Numbered from the stretch's first letter, positions 16,386-25,396 are shown. The stretch is DNA of 53,661 nucleotides from a virus (IMGVR_UViG_3300018428_000028:1-53661); one strand, 5' to 3'. Program-made: numbers and translations. Notes: generated by a model not told the origin, from the letters alone.

Positions 16386-16830
16386 CTTCCATTCCCGCGA
16401 CTCTCAGTTTTACAATGTTTGTGATCTGCCATTGCTTCTGATCAAGTCCTTTGGTTATGCCCAGCCATTGGTTACGTAGTAAAGCAAAATCGTTGACAAT
16501 CTTTGTTAGGTCCACAACGTCGTCCTCGCCGTCAACATATTTTTCTGCGTCTCTGCTTGACAGTGCCCGGTTGTAGTTCTCTAAGAATTTTTTAAAAGTT
16601 TTTGACCTCAATCTTCTAAGTTCTATATTTAGGTATTCAAGTATAGCCTCTAGTTGTTGAAGTTGTCCAAAACGTTCTTCTACTATACCTGGCAATGCCG
16701 CTGATGCTTTTTCAAGATTTCCGTATATTCTGCATTGTTTCTTTGCTTCGATTAATTCTTTGTCAAAGTATGCTGTGCAATCTGGAATCTTATCTAGTGA
16801 TCTGCTTACTTCAAAATACCAATTAGTCAT
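16369..16830 (-). CDS. uvsY: UvsY-like recombination mediator
   Basis: A 153-residue helical protein. The ending RNQWLGITKGLDQKQWQITNIVKLRVAGMEDA follows T4 UvsY (YWGILLDFCSGALDAIKSRSF region) in pattern. UvsY loads UvsX on gp32-coated single strands. I chose the ATG at 16830, giving an 8-base overlap with the upstream gene; the frame extends to 16857. Its place just after uvsX supports the call. Confidence 0.75.
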   Translation of the reverse strand: MTNWYFEVSRSLDKIPDCTAYFDKELIEAKKQCRIYGNLEKASAALPGIVEERFGQLQQLEAILEYLNIELRRLRSKTFKKFLENYNRALSSRDAEKYVDGEDDVVDLTKIVNDFALLRNQWLGITKGLDQKQWQITNIVKLRVAGMEDADIK

Positions 16831-17059
16831 CTTCACCGTATCCGTCTGACTCTTCATCGTCTTCTACAAACACGGTCCTAATCGCTTCTTCAAGTTTAGG
16901 GTCGTATTCTGCTGATGCTTTGATTTCGTCGTGCTCAACACCGATGTCTTCTAAACTTTTTATGAAGTCAATTGCCATATCTGATTTTTGTCTTTCCGGT
17001 ACGTAGTGTATAATCGATGTCCATAGACGTTCAATATCTTCGTGTGTAAAATCAATCAT
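16823..17059 (-). CDS. Small acidic protein between uvsX and uvsY
   Basis: A 78-residue protein starting at the ATG at 17059, overlapping the uvsX stop by 8 bases. It begins MIDFTHEDIERLW and ends in an acidic tail, DDEESDGYGEDD. I do not recognise a family. Tight overlaps with uvsX and uvsY suggest a job in recombination or in regulating that complex. An acidic tail might mimic DNA or contact UvsX, which is speculation. Confidence 0.7.
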   Translation of the reverse strand: MIDFTHEDIERLWTSIIHYVPERQKSDMAIDFIKSLEDIGVEHDEIKASAEYDPKLEEAIRTVFVEDDEESDGYGEDD

Positions 17060-18113
17060 TGCTCTTTTCTTCTGTTTTTGTATCTGGCTCTCCAGCAATT
17101 TTTGTGAAGTCTGCCATAAGCATATCTAATTTATCACCTGTCCATGCTTTCCTAAAATCTAAGTGCTCTTTGCCATTCGAATCGATGTATTTTAACCTGT
17201 TTCCTTGTTGTGTCAGCACACCTTTTTTCTCAAAAAGATCCACGAGTCCACTGTAAGGATCCATGCCTGTGTCATATGGAATCTTCACTTGCACACTTTC
17301 GAAAGGCTTGGCATACCTGGTCTTCATGACTTTACATGCCGCTCTTATACCCCTCACATCTGATATCTTGTTGCCTTTTTCGTCTTCTTTAAGTTTAAGT
17401 TTTTTCATTGCAATCACAATGGAACTTGCATATATGAAGCCTTGACCTCCTGATATCTTGTCGTCTGGATCAAACATGTCCTGTGATGCATATGTGTGGT
17501 TGGTTGCTATAAGTCCAACGTTCCAACTACCAAACATGTTCACACAGTTCCTAACTAGTGCTGTAAGTGCCTTAGGCTTCCTACCTAGGTCGCCTTTCAT
17601 CTCACCTTTCTCGAACTGGTCCACATCAGTTGGTGTCAACAGCATACCCAACGAGTCTATCACAAATAAAACTTTTGGAGCGCCTTCCTTGTTGTCTGCG
17701 TGTTCGTCTTTGTATGATTTCATAAATTCTGAAACTGTTTTCGCTACGTCATCTATCATAGATAAACTTAATTTTAGTAATTTGTCTTCTGATGTGTCAA
17801 CGTTCAGCGCCTGTAACCAGGTTTCATCTAGTGCGTTCTCTGAATCTATTAGGATTACAAAAATACCTTGTTCCTGTGCGTTCCTTATGATGTTACCCGA
17901 TGCAATGTATGACTTTCCTGCGCCCGATTCTCCTGCTAGTACAGAGACCTTGCCCAGTGGGACGCCTCTGTTGAAATCTCCTGATATTAGGTAGTTCAGT
18001 GCATAGTTGCCTGTCGATATCCAGTCTGTTGGATCACTGAACCCTATGCCTAGTCCTTGAATTGATTTCGTAATGCTTTTTCTAAATTTTGTCGCGTCAA
18101 ACACTTTTGTCAT
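17052..18113 (-). CDS. uvsX: UvsX recombinase (RecA-like)
   Basis: A 353-residue RecA/UvsX family strand-exchange ATPase. Walker A GESGAGKS is at 61-68, Walker B VLFVIDSLG near 148-157, and the L2-like region follows ATNHTYAS. T4 UvsX (391 residues) drives homologous pairing during replication restart. The ATG at 18113 is preceded by AGGA in an AGGAAATAAATT context that overlaps the stop of the 34-residue peptide, so the two are probably coupled. Confidence 0.95.
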   Translation of the reverse strand: MTKVFDATKFRKSITKSIQGLGIGFSDPTDWISTGNYALNYLISGDFNRGVPLGKVSVLAGESGAGKSYIASGNIIRNAQEQGIFVILIDSENALDETWLQALNVDTSEDKLLKLSLSMIDDVAKTVSEFMKSYKDEHADNKEGAPKVLFVIDSLGMLLTPTDVDQFEKGEMKGDLGRKPKALTALVRNCVNMFGSWNVGLIATNHTYASQDMFDPDDKISGGQGFIYASSIVIAMKKLKLKEDEKGNKISDVRGIRAACKVMKTRYAKPFESVQVKIPYDTGMDPYSGLVDLFEKKGVLTQQGNRLKYIDSNGKEHLDFRKAWTGDKLDMLMADFTKIAGEPDTKTEEKSND

Positions 18114-18123
18114 AATTTATTTC

Positions 18124-18228
18124 CTACAGCAGTATCCAAAGGATGATTGCCACTATCAATACCCATGCAGGTATCTGTTTAATCAATATCCATTCCACTG
18201 CTTTTACAATTTTTCTTTTTATATCCAT
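18124..18228 (-). CDS. 34-residue single-span membrane peptide
   Basis: A short frame from the ATG at 18228 to the TAG at 18126-18124. The N-terminus MDIKRKIVKAVEWILIK is basic and amphipathic, and the C-terminus is an unbroken hydrophobic run (WVLIVAIILWILL), so one membrane span is expected, with the basic end inside. It lies between gp32 and uvsX, 10 bases before uvsX, and its stop overlaps the uvsX ribosome site region. A GC-rich hairpin precedes it. Function unknown. Confidence 0.6.
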   Translation of the reverse strand: MDIKRKIVKAVEWILIKQIPAWVLIVAIILWILL

Positions 18229-18244
18229 ACTCTATATTACTACA

Positions 18245-18275
18245 CAAGGCCCAAATGGTCAATATCTGGGCCTTG
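18245..18275 (-). other. Hairpin between gp32 and the membrane peptide
   Basis: A perfect 9-base stem (18245-18253 with 18267-18275, CAAGGCCCA/TGGGCCTTG) lies just past the gp32 stop. On the minus strand no U-tract follows, so it is not a standard terminator. It may stabilise the gp32 mRNA end or mark a processing site. Confidence 0.6.
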
Positions 18276-18287
18276 GTAAATGTCAGA

Positions 18288-19262
18288 TTATTTTGCTTGT
18301 CTTGATCTGATCAGTTTCAGTATGTCCTCTGCCCTCTTGGCACTGTCGCCTGCAGGAGCCGTAGTCGCCGCTGGTTGTGGTGCTGGTGCAGATTCCGTCA
18401 CTGGTGCTGGTGCAGGTTCAGACGCTGGTGCTGTTGTAGCCGCTGGTGCTTCCGCTTTTGGTGTTTGCGGTGCATTGTAGGCCATCCCTGCAGGTCTGAA
18501 GTACTGTCCGTACTGTTCAAGATCATAAGCCTCACCTTCAACAGATTTCTCAAATAATTCCTTGATTATTTTCACCTCTGCCTCGGTTGGCTCTTTTGGT
18601 CTGAAGTCACCTAGGTTGTGTAACCCATGTGTGTCGATCGCGGCTCTCTCCGCCTCGTCCAACGCTCTTTCTCTTCTCGACCATTTTGAAGTTGAGTAGT
18701 CAGCATAACCACCCTTTGTGGTTTTAGTTATTCTGAAGTCCACGCCCTTCACGTAGTCAGTTGGCATTTCTTCCATCTCTGGATCCATCAATGCACTTCT
18801 GATTATGTTGAAGATCTGAGGTCCAATAATAAATCTTCTGATTGGATTCTCAGGTGTTGAGTCTTCCGCTAGTGGATTCGTTGTGACAAATCCCTGGAAG
18901 ATGTAACTCTTCTTCTTCCAGTATTTTCTGCCCATGTCTTCCATGCTCTTGTCTTTGAACCACGGTCTCACCTCTGTGAGCACTGGACAAGTCTTCCCAT
19001 ACATCTCCATGCATGGTACTTGCACTGTCACCGGTCTTGAATCAGTCTGACCTTTGATACCTGCGAACGGTAACTTGATCATGTTCCTTTCGGTCCAGAA
19101 AAATGTGTTATTCGTATCCTTATCTGGTAAAAATCTAACGACTGCCTCAGAACCTTCCGATATGTTCCAGTGTGGGTAGATGGCGTTGTCTCCGCCTGAT
19201 GAAGTGGAGCGATTCACTTCTTGAGATTTTAACTTCGCTCTTATTTCAGCCAATGATGCCAT
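18288..19262 (-). CDS. 32: gp32-like single-strand DNA-binding protein
   Basis: A 324-residue gp32-type protein: basic N-terminal self-assembly region (about 1-20), an OB-fold core with conserved PCMEMYGKTCPVL, and KYWKKKSYIFQGFV. The C-terminal 60 residues are rich in Ala and Pro, then end in AEDILKLIRSRQAK, which is basic. This differs from the acidic tail of T4 gp32 that recruits partner proteins. A near-perfect AAAGGAGG Shine-Dalgarno lies before the ATG at 19262, and a late-type octamer lies at 19340-19347. Confidence 0.88.
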   Translation of the reverse strand: MASLAEIRAKLKSQEVNRSTSSGGDNAIYPHWNISEGSEAVVRFLPDKDTNNTFFWTERNMIKLPFAGIKGQTDSRPVTVQVPCMEMYGKTCPVLTEVRPWFKDKSMEDMGRKYWKKKSYIFQGFVTTNPLAEDSTPENPIRRFIIGPQIFNIIRSALMDPEMEEMPTDYVKGVDFRITKTTKGGYADYSTSKWSRRERALDEAERAAIDTHGLHNLGDFRPKEPTEAEVKIIKELFEKSVEGEAYDLEQYGQYFRPAGMAYNAPQTPKAEAPAATTAPASEPAPAPVTESAPAPQPAATTAPAGDSAKRAEDILKLIRSRQAK

Positions 19263-19339
19263 AATGTAAGCCTCCTTTATTGTGCCTATGTTTGTTTGTG
19301 CCTAAATGTATATTAGACATATAGCGTAATATACAACTA

Positions 19340-19347
19340 TATTTATC
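19340..19347 (-). promoter_or_regulatory. Late-type octamer upstream of gp32
   Basis: GATAAATA on the minus strand, about 77 bases before the gp32 ATG. Leader and Shine-Dalgarno follow. gp32 probably also has early or middle promoters, which I could not define. Confidence 0.5.
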
Positions 19348-19362
19348 TAAAGTCTACTACTA

Positions 19363-21792
19363 TTATTGGTAAAATGCTAGGTTTTTGATACGAGCCAACT
19401 CGGGATCTTCTGAGACTGGAGTTCCATAGTCCGGCCCTTCGCCAGCGATGTTGATAAGACGGTCCATCCATGATGTCTTATCTAATTTTTCCAACCATGG
19501 AAACTTCTTGAACCATTCCCGCTGATTCTCCTCCATACCGTCTCCGGGTGTCAAGCCATGGTCTTTCATTAGTTCCGGTCCGCTGTCAGTGCCTAATTGG
19601 GCATAATCGTGGATCACTCTTGCTTTCTCTTTGCCATATCTTTCAGCAACTGCGTTCATAAGTTTTGTCCAATCGTCGCTTTCTTCTTCTGAGAAGAATT
19701 CTTCCAACTGTAGGCCTGCTAACTCTATAGCATCTTTCAGTGTGTACTCTTGGTCACCAACTTTGAACTTGTCTCCCGCCTTCATGCCCGCCGCTTTGGC
19801 TTTCTGTACTGCCTGTGCGAATTGATTACCTTCAAATTTACCTGCGTGTGCACCACCCTGCATCTTCTCGTAGTGTTCCGCGGCTTCTTCTGGTGTGAGT
19901 CCTAGTTCGTCTGCTTTACTCATGAATTCATCTTTGCTCATGCTCTGTGCCATGTCTGCTATTTTGTCGCCCATGCCCTCGGTCTTGTCTGCGTATCTGT
20001 CATCTCCCGCCTTCATTTTTTGGTATGCAGGATTGTTTAAATTTTTGTCTGCTTTCGTCACGGCCATTCTACCCATCAACTCGTCGTAGTTCTTACGTAG
20101 GAAGTTGGTTGAAAGTTCTTCGTCGGATGATTTGAACGCTGACTTGCCGTCTTTGTCCAGTACGTCATACACCATCTTGCCGTTGTCGTCTCTGTACATT
20201 GACACGTAGGGTTTCTGTTCTGTTATGTTTTCGGCCCATGACTCAAACGCTTCAGTTTCTTTTGCCTTGCCTTTTAGATCTTTCTTGGGATTGAATTCAC
20301 CTGGTTCCATCCTAACCTGTTTTTCGTATTCTGGATCTTTCTCCATCTTCTTGTAGTCGTCGATGTATCTCTTTGCGAGTTGTATTGCTATCTTTTTGTT
20401 CTTCATGTAGTCCGGAGTTGGCTTGAAGTTTGCACTGTTCTCCTGTTCCATCTCATCCGCAACCCTTGAAGCGAAGTTGGCCACCCTGTCTTCCTCGCCT
20501 GACTTGGTCAGCATCCTGCTGGCGATGTCGCCCAGTATCGAGCTCAGCATCGTGTTCTTGTTCGTGAATTTTGTGTTCCTCAGCATCTTGTCAGCCGCCG
20601 CGTCCTTCCTTAGGATCATCTTGCTGTCTGGATCTGTGAGGAATGATTGCACTATCGCGCCATGGTCAACTGGTGGTTGCACCGGTGCGTCGATTGGCTC
20701 AACATCTTTGCCTAGCACTGTCGGCTGTGTGTCTTTGACTTTTGGTGCCTCGCCTGGGTCAAGTTCGTTCACTTGTTCTTCTTTGCCTGCGTTTTCTAAT
20801 TCTGCCATTACTTTGTTGATAAGTGGGAAAGCGTCTTCCACTCTCTTGTCTAGGTTGGTCATTGTGAACTTCTCTCTCAGTTTGTTTACGGTCTCGTCAT
20901 CTAATACTTGGTCTTCTGCTTTCTTGTAGCTCTTGCAACTTGATTCATAGTGACCTTGTTTTGACAAATTTCTCATGTACTCTCTTAAATTCTCTAATTG
21001 TAGTTTCGTGTTTTCGATAATGTCACCTGCGTTGTCGTTCAGTTGATCCTTGTTCGAAACGTATCTTGAAAAAGATTGTAGTTTCGCTATGTCTTCTGAA
21101 GTCTGTATGATGTGTTCACCGAACTCGTCGTGTGGTCTTCCACCGTTGGCCACGTGTCTCATCATCGCCCTCGCACCTGCTAGGTGTGTCAGTGGGTACT
21201 TGAACCTCTCACCGTCCTCGTTCTCGATGTACAGTGATTGTATCTGTCTTGATCTCGCACCTGGCACAGTCTCGTCAACCTTGCCTTTGTGTCTGATTAT
21301 TAATTTTGTCTTGTCTAGGTTCTCGTATGAACGTTTTGCTGTGCCTGTGAGGCCTTCGTTCACACCCGCTAGTTTAGTGATTCTTGCTAGTTCTTCTGAC
21401 ATCTCGTCAGTATTTACCGTTTTGTTCGTATCTGCAAGATTTTGATAATCCTGCTTCGTTAGGTTCGATTTCGTGATATCTCTAACGTCAAACCCTAGTT
21501 GGTGCTCTACTGCGTAGTCCTTTAGTTCCTTGAGAAATGCGTACCATTCGTCCCTGCTATCTTCGTCAATTTTGTTGACAAGATCTCTGTTATAGTAAAC
21601 TTTCATGTTCTCACCATCTGCTAGACTGATGCTTACTGAACCAAAAGTGTCCGCATCCTCCTGGAATTCAAACTCAAAAAATACAGCGGTTTTTGGATCA
21701 GCCGTTGCCGCGCCATTTCCGTCGCCCAAACGGACATTAGTGAACTGTGATCTAATCTTGTTGAATAGGTCTACTGAGTTTTTTGGATTCAT
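19363..21792 (-). CDS. Large hydrophilic protein, probably virion-associated
   Basis: An 809-residue protein of unknown family. The N-terminal 110 residues look globular. Then come charged helical stretches (EELARITKLAGVNEG, a P-rich linker near 350-380), DEFMSKADELGLTPEEAAEHYEKM near 650, and a C-terminal region with EESDDWTKLMNAVAERYGKEK. Similar long charged proteins sit next to the terminase in marine T4-like phages. Its late octamer ends six bases from the ATG, so it is a late gene. Enzymatic motifs are absent. Confidence 0.7.
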   Translation of the reverse strand: MNPKNSVDLFNKIRSQFTNVRLGDGNGAATADPKTAVFFEFEFQEDADTFGSVSISLADGENMKVYYNRDLVNKIDEDSRDEWYAFLKELKDYAVEHQLGFDVRDITKSNLTKQDYQNLADTNKTVNTDEMSEELARITKLAGVNEGLTGTAKRSYENLDKTKLIIRHKGKVDETVPGARSRQIQSLYIENEDGERFKYPLTHLAGARAMMRHVANGGRPHDEFGEHIIQTSEDIAKLQSFSRYVSNKDQLNDNAGDIIENTKLQLENLREYMRNLSKQGHYESSCKSYKKAEDQVLDDETVNKLREKFTMTNLDKRVEDAFPLINKVMAELENAGKEEQVNELDPGEAPKVKDTQPTVLGKDVEPIDAPVQPPVDHGAIVQSFLTDPDSKMILRKDAAADKMLRNTKFTNKNTMLSSILGDIASRMLTKSGEEDRVANFASRVADEMEQENSANFKPTPDYMKNKKIAIQLAKRYIDDYKKMEKDPEYEKQVRMEPGEFNPKKDLKGKAKETEAFESWAENITEQKPYVSMYRDDNGKMVYDVLDKDGKSAFKSSDEELSTNFLRKNYDELMGRMAVTKADKNLNNPAYQKMKAGDDRYADKTEGMGDKIADMAQSMSKDEFMSKADELGLTPEEAAEHYEKMQGGAHAGKFEGNQFAQAVQKAKAAGMKAGDKFKVGDQEYTLKDAIELAGLQLEEFFSEEESDDWTKLMNAVAERYGKEKARVIHDYAQLGTDSGPELMKDHGLTPGDGMEENQREWFKKFPWLEKLDKTSWMDRLINIAGEGPDYGTPVSEDPELARIKNLAFYQ

Positions 21793-21798
21793 ATAGCG

Positions 21799-21806
21799 TA
21801 TTTATT
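21799..21806 (-). promoter_or_regulatory. Late promoter, gene 19363-21792
   Basis: AATAAATA on the minus strand, six bases from the ATG at 21792. Predicted start is at or one base before the ATG. Confidence 0.75.
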
Positions 21807-23397
21807 ATCCTGTGAACGATCCAAATATTGGCATTGGTGTGATCTCACTGGTCCTGTCAGTCCATTTTTCAAATATTTTTGGATCAAAATCTGCCAAAAC
21901 CTTCATCATACGTGTCATTAAAAGGCAGGCACTCACTAGGTCGTCGTGCTGTCCGGGTTTGGCCTTGTAACTCAATCCACTTGCAACGAAATCCTTTAGT
22001 TCGGATACAAGCAGTTGTGAGTTTATTTTCATCTTTCCACTCTCAATGAGCTCTTTGAATTTTGTACAAGCGTCTATTTTAAACTTTGCAGTTGTGTTGA
22101 ATCCTCTTCTAAATTTCCTCCTGTGTCCTTTTCTAATTGGTTCAGATAAGAACATTCCTTGTATGTTTTCTTCACCTATGTCCATAACTCTCATGAGCGC
22201 GGCTTCACCTATGGTGTTGTTTTCCATTGAATAAAATATTTGTGGAGTTGCTGTGGAGTCCTTTTCTAAAATTGTGTCGTGTATGTGCTTGTTGATGCCC
22301 TGTAAAATCCTAACTTGTTGATTCATGGGAGTGGTGTTGTGTTGCCATTCTCCCACTTGCTCAAATGTGGGCAGTTCGAACACCTGTATAGCGGCAAAGT
22401 CTCCACCCGTCCCCATGCTAGGGTCTAAGGAAACCATGTAGGTGTGTCCCGGAGTTGGCCTTTTGAACCAACGCACTTGCCCCGTGGTCTCCACTGGTGG
22501 CATGCCCTCCATGTCGGCCAAAGTTATACTGTTGATTAATGTCTCGTCAAAAATCAAGAACTCACATTCGTGTTCCCGTCTAAATCTTTCTTCACCGATC
22601 CTGGCTCTTTCTGCTTCTGCCCATGCCTCGTCTCTGTCTGGGTGTTCGTTCCAGTGCGCCTTCATGGCATAGAAGCCGTTGGTGCCCACTATCTTGTCGT
22701 TTCCATATTCATCAAATCGTTTGTTGGCCTCTTTCCATATCATGGCGAACTGGTCTTCGTCTGAGTTGGGAGTGCTTGTGATCATGCACTTACCACCTGT
22801 ACTCAAAGTTGGCGACAGTGAAGTCCAAAACTCTTTGGCTTTCTCGGGTGGTTGCACGAACGCGAACTCATCACAATAGATCATTGTCAAGGACATACCC
22901 CGTCCTGTGTTCTCTGTTGTTGTGGTTGCCATTATCTTTGATCCGTTGTCGAACTCTATCGAGTTCCTGTTGTATTGGTTGACTCCGGCTTTGATCCAAG
23001 CCGGCAACATCTCATATGCATAACGCACCCTAGACATGATGTCTGATGCTCCTGCGTATTTGTGTGCGGCAATTAGTATCTGTGAATCTGGCTTGAACAT
23101 GGCGTACCATATAAGATAGCCCGAGGCACAGGTTGTCTTGCCTGTCTGTCTGGGCAACATCGAAATACTGAATCTATGTGAATTGTATGCTTCGATCAAT
23201 CTCTCCTGGTACGGATAAGGTTCAAAAGGCATTTCGCCTTTGGTAGGATGCTGGATCTTCATGAACTGTTTCATGAAATACAAAGGGCCTGTCTTCTCGT
23301 CCATGCACTTCTCAAGTTGTTCTACTTGTTCCTTTGAGTATTTGTGCCTTTTATTGGCCTTCTTAATTTGGTCTGAATCTAAACTTACGTATGCCAT
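21805..23397 (-). CDS. 17: gp17 large terminase subunit
   Basis: A 530-residue DNA packaging motor. ATPase: Walker A LPRQTGKT at 81-88, Walker B TMIYCDEF with Asp176-Glu177, and coupling motif STPNS near 205. Nuclease: YMVSLDPSMGTGGDFAAIQ near 322-340, then a later DDLVSA acid patch near 486. Length is shorter than T4 gp17 (610) but typical of marine relatives. gp17 cuts and pumps concatemeric DNA into proheads. Confidence 0.95.
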   Translation of the reverse strand: MAYVSLDSDQIKKANKRHKYSKEQVEQLEKCMDEKTGPLYFMKQFMKIQHPTKGEMPFEPYPYQERLIEAYNSHRFSISMLPRQTGKTTCASGYLIWYAMFKPDSQILIAAHKYAGASDIMSRVRYAYEMLPAWIKAGVNQYNRNSIEFDNGSKIMATTTTENTGRGMSLTMIYCDEFAFVQPPEKAKEFWTSLSPTLSTGGKCMITSTPNSDEDQFAMIWKEANKRFDEYGNDKIVGTNGFYAMKAHWNEHPDRDEAWAEAERARIGEERFRREHECEFLIFDETLINSITLADMEGMPPVETTGQVRWFKRPTPGHTYMVSLDPSMGTGGDFAAIQVFELPTFEQVGEWQHNTTPMNQQVRILQGINKHIHDTILEKDSTATPQIFYSMENNTIGEAALMRVMDIGEENIQGMFLSEPIRKGHRRKFRRGFNTTAKFKIDACTKFKELIESGKMKINSQLLVSELKDFVASGLSYKAKPGQHDDLVSACLLMTRMMKVLADFDPKIFEKWTDRTSEITPMPIFGSFTG

Positions 23398-23404
23398 AAC
23401 GTAG

Positions 23405-23412
23405 TATTTAAT
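23405..23412 (-). promoter_or_regulatory. Late promoter, gp17
   Basis: ATTAAATA on the minus strand, seven bases from the gp17 ATG. The upstream gene ends at 23439. Confidence 0.65.
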
Positions 23413-23438
23413 GTCGTAGAGTGTGGTAGAAAACTAAC

Positions 23439-24257
23439 TTATTTTTTCTCTTTAGCCTCTTTGTCCTTGACGGCCTTCTTCATTGGCTCTTTCTTGTCAC
23501 CATCTTTGTCCATGTCAAGGAAATCAGGTTTGGCGGCTTCTTGGTAAGCCTTCTTGAAATTTTGGTATTGTTCTCTCAGGCTGTTTGCTAGATCCTGTTC
23601 TGTGATCTGGTCTTCCTTGGCAACTGCCATTGGGTTGTCACCCGGATACTCTTTTCTGTGTTGAGATTTCTGTCTGTTCAGTCCACCTGAGTGTACATTT
23701 ACAAGAGTGTCAACGTCATGAGTTTCTGGCTCACCTTTGTAACCATCAGGTGCGTTGGCAAATGTTTCTTCTGCTTTTTCATCCTCTGGTTTCTTTACGA
23801 TGTCTCTCATTCTGGCCATGTCCATCGAACCTGTTGCGTCGTCATGGTCATGCTCTGGCTCGTCGTCCTGCGCACCGATCATTTTAGCGTCAACTGGTTT
23901 AACACCTGCAAGTTTAAGAATCTGCATCATCATGCCTGCTTCTTCTGGCGTGTCTGTTGAAATTTGTATTGCTTCTTTAACTGTTTCTTTCTTCATTTCT
24001 TTTTTGCCTTCCATTGGCTTTTCATTGTCTTCTGGGTCACCATTTATTGCATCGTAGAAACCTGCTAGGCTACTTCCGTGCTTTTCTAAAAATTCTTTTC
24101 TTGAAAGTTTTTCGGCCTCATCATGTAGGTAGTCTTTCATTCTGCTTTCGTCAACTTTGGGATTTGTTTTCTCCACGTTCTCCACAGCATCTTTAACTAA
24201 TTCTGGTTTGGTCTCTGCGATTTCTTGTAACTTCTTTAATACGTCGATCATTTCCAT
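23439..24257 (-). CDS. Charged hypothetical protein, structural-type
   Basis: A 272-residue highly charged protein. It has QISTDTPEEAGMMMQILKLAGV near 97-118 and ends KPDFLDMDKDGDKKEPMKKAVKDKEAKEKK, a lysine-rich tail seen in marine phage virion proteins. Much of it is predicted disordered from composition. It sits between gp16-side genes and gp17. No enzymatic motif. A scaffold, packaged or internal protein is possible. Confidence 0.6.
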   Translation of the reverse strand: MEMIDVLKKLQEIAETKPELVKDAVENVEKTNPKVDESRMKDYLHDEAEKLSRKEFLEKHGSSLAGFYDAINGDPEDNEKPMEGKKEMKKETVKEAIQISTDTPEEAGMMMQILKLAGVKPVDAKMIGAQDDEPEHDHDDATGSMDMARMRDIVKKPEDEKAEETFANAPDGYKGEPETHDVDTLVNVHSGGLNRQKSQHRKEYPGDNPMAVAKEDQITEQDLANSLREQYQNFKKAYQEAAKPDFLDMDKDGDKKEPMKKAVKDKEAKEKK

Positions 24258-24260
24258 AAC

Positions 24261-24857
24261 TTATTTCCTCTTTGGATCTGGGTGTGGATTTGTTGATTTA
24301 GAAAGCGGACTGGGAGTACCCTGCTCTTCGTTGCTTTGAATGTTTGCTTTTTCTTTTGGTTGGTCTTTGTTCTCTTCTCTGTCTTTAAGTAATTCTTTTA
24401 GTAGGCTCATGTTGGCCTTGGCTGAATGGAAGTCTTCTGCATTAATTTTAGCCGAATCTGTGTATTCTAAATCCAATAATTTATTTTTGTATTCTGAATT
24501 TTTTGCTACCTGCATGTTATCTTGGTATTCCTCTGTTGGCTCGCCTGGTTTCCTGACAACGATGTGTGTCTGTGGCAAGTTCATATACACCCCTAAATAT
24601 TCTTTTAATTCTCTTACTGATACTGGATAGTTTGTAGTCACATCAAAGATAGTAACTTCTTCGTTGCTCAGTTGTGGGAAATCAAGAGGCACAGTCATTA
24701 TAGGTGTTTTCTTCCCTGATGACATGTTAGCAACGTCAAATTTTTGAAGTGCAGTTTCCATCTTGTTAGCGAAACCTTCTGGCAGTGCGCCCGCAACCTT
24801 TATTTTATAGTCATATGACTTTGTTGATTCCGTAAGGTATTGTGAGAATGTGCTCAT
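24261..24857 (-). CDS. Hypothetical protein, virion-type
   Basis: A 198-residue protein from the ATG at 24857 (a TTG at 24863 is in frame). The first 110 residues are globular: YDYKIKVAGALPEGF, then LPQTHIVVRKPGEPTEEY. The last 50 are charged and proline-rich. I do not recognise a named family. A late octamer six bases upstream marks it as late. It lies between gp16 and the 272-residue protein. Confidence 0.65.
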   Translation of the reverse strand: MSTFSQYLTESTKSYDYKIKVAGALPEGFANKMETALQKFDVANMSSGKKTPIMTVPLDFPQLSNEEVTIFDVTTNYPVSVRELKEYLGVYMNLPQTHIVVRKPGEPTEEYQDNMQVAKNSEYKNKLLDLEYTDSAKINAEDFHSAKANMSLLKELLKDREENKDQPKEKANIQSNEEQGTPSPLSKSTNPHPDPKRK

Positions 24858-24863
24858 ATGCAA

Positions 24864-24871
24864 TATTTAGT
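24864..24871 (-). promoter_or_regulatory. Late promoter, gene 24261-24857
   Basis: ACTAAATA on the minus strand, six bases before the ATG at 24857. It overlaps the end of the gp16 gene. Confidence 0.65.
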
Positions 24872-25391
24872 CTTTTTTCAGCAGTTTCTTCATCAATTCG
24901 TTTCGATCAGATATGACAAAACCCTCTGATTCTTCCACTGCTGTACCGTCTTTGTCGTTTTGATCTAGTTTTTGCTTTTTAAGTTGTAGTTCAATCATTT
25001 TGAGTTTTTTGTCAATTTTACCACTTTTTGCATCTATGGCGTTTCTAAGCATAGTGCTGGCAACTTCAAAGATTCGGCCTGAATAACGTGAGTCCACATT
25101 CATCCCCAAATCCATAAGATTCTTATAACTTTCTTCTGCCTCTATGGCCAGTTTGTCTAGTTCCAGATCACTTAATTCTCCAAGTCCTTTGACCTGTGGC
25201 AGTGCGGCCGCAACTTTGTCAAACTCTTTATAACTTTTTTCCAGATTTGCTTTTGTTTGTGGATCTAAATTTTTGTTTGCGGACGAACCGTTAGTTTCAT
25301 TTAATGCTCTGTGTTTTTCTTTTTTATCAACTTCCTTGAATGCTTCTTTGACGTTTGGTAAATTAAGAATATCTTCTAGTTTTTTTGTCAT
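24867..25391 (-). CDS. 16: gp16-like small terminase subunit
   Basis: A 174-residue helical protein. The central DSRYSGRIFEVASTMLRNAIDAKSGKIDKKLKMIELQLKKQ aligns in pattern with the T4 gp16 core (DSPRHMEVFATLMGQ...), the coiled-coil part that forms the ring recognising phage DNA. The N-terminal LEDILNLPNVKE fits the gp16 start. gp16 normally touches gp17; here two genes come between them. Confidence 0.65.
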   Translation of the reverse strand: MTKKLEDILNLPNVKEAFKEVDKKEKHRALNETNGSSANKNLDPQTKANLEKSYKEFDKVAAALPQVKGLGELSDLELDKLAIEAEESYKNLMDLGMNVDSRYSGRIFEVASTMLRNAIDAKSGKIDKKLKMIELQLKKQKLDQNDKDGTAVEESEGFVISDRNELMKKLLKKD

Positions 25392-25396
25392 GTGTA

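Noticed and set aside
20423-20929. Long plus-strand open frames opposite the 809-residue gene and the fibres (for example 45864-48500)
   Set aside because: They are antisense shadows with low-complexity Ser/Val-rich translations and no start signals.
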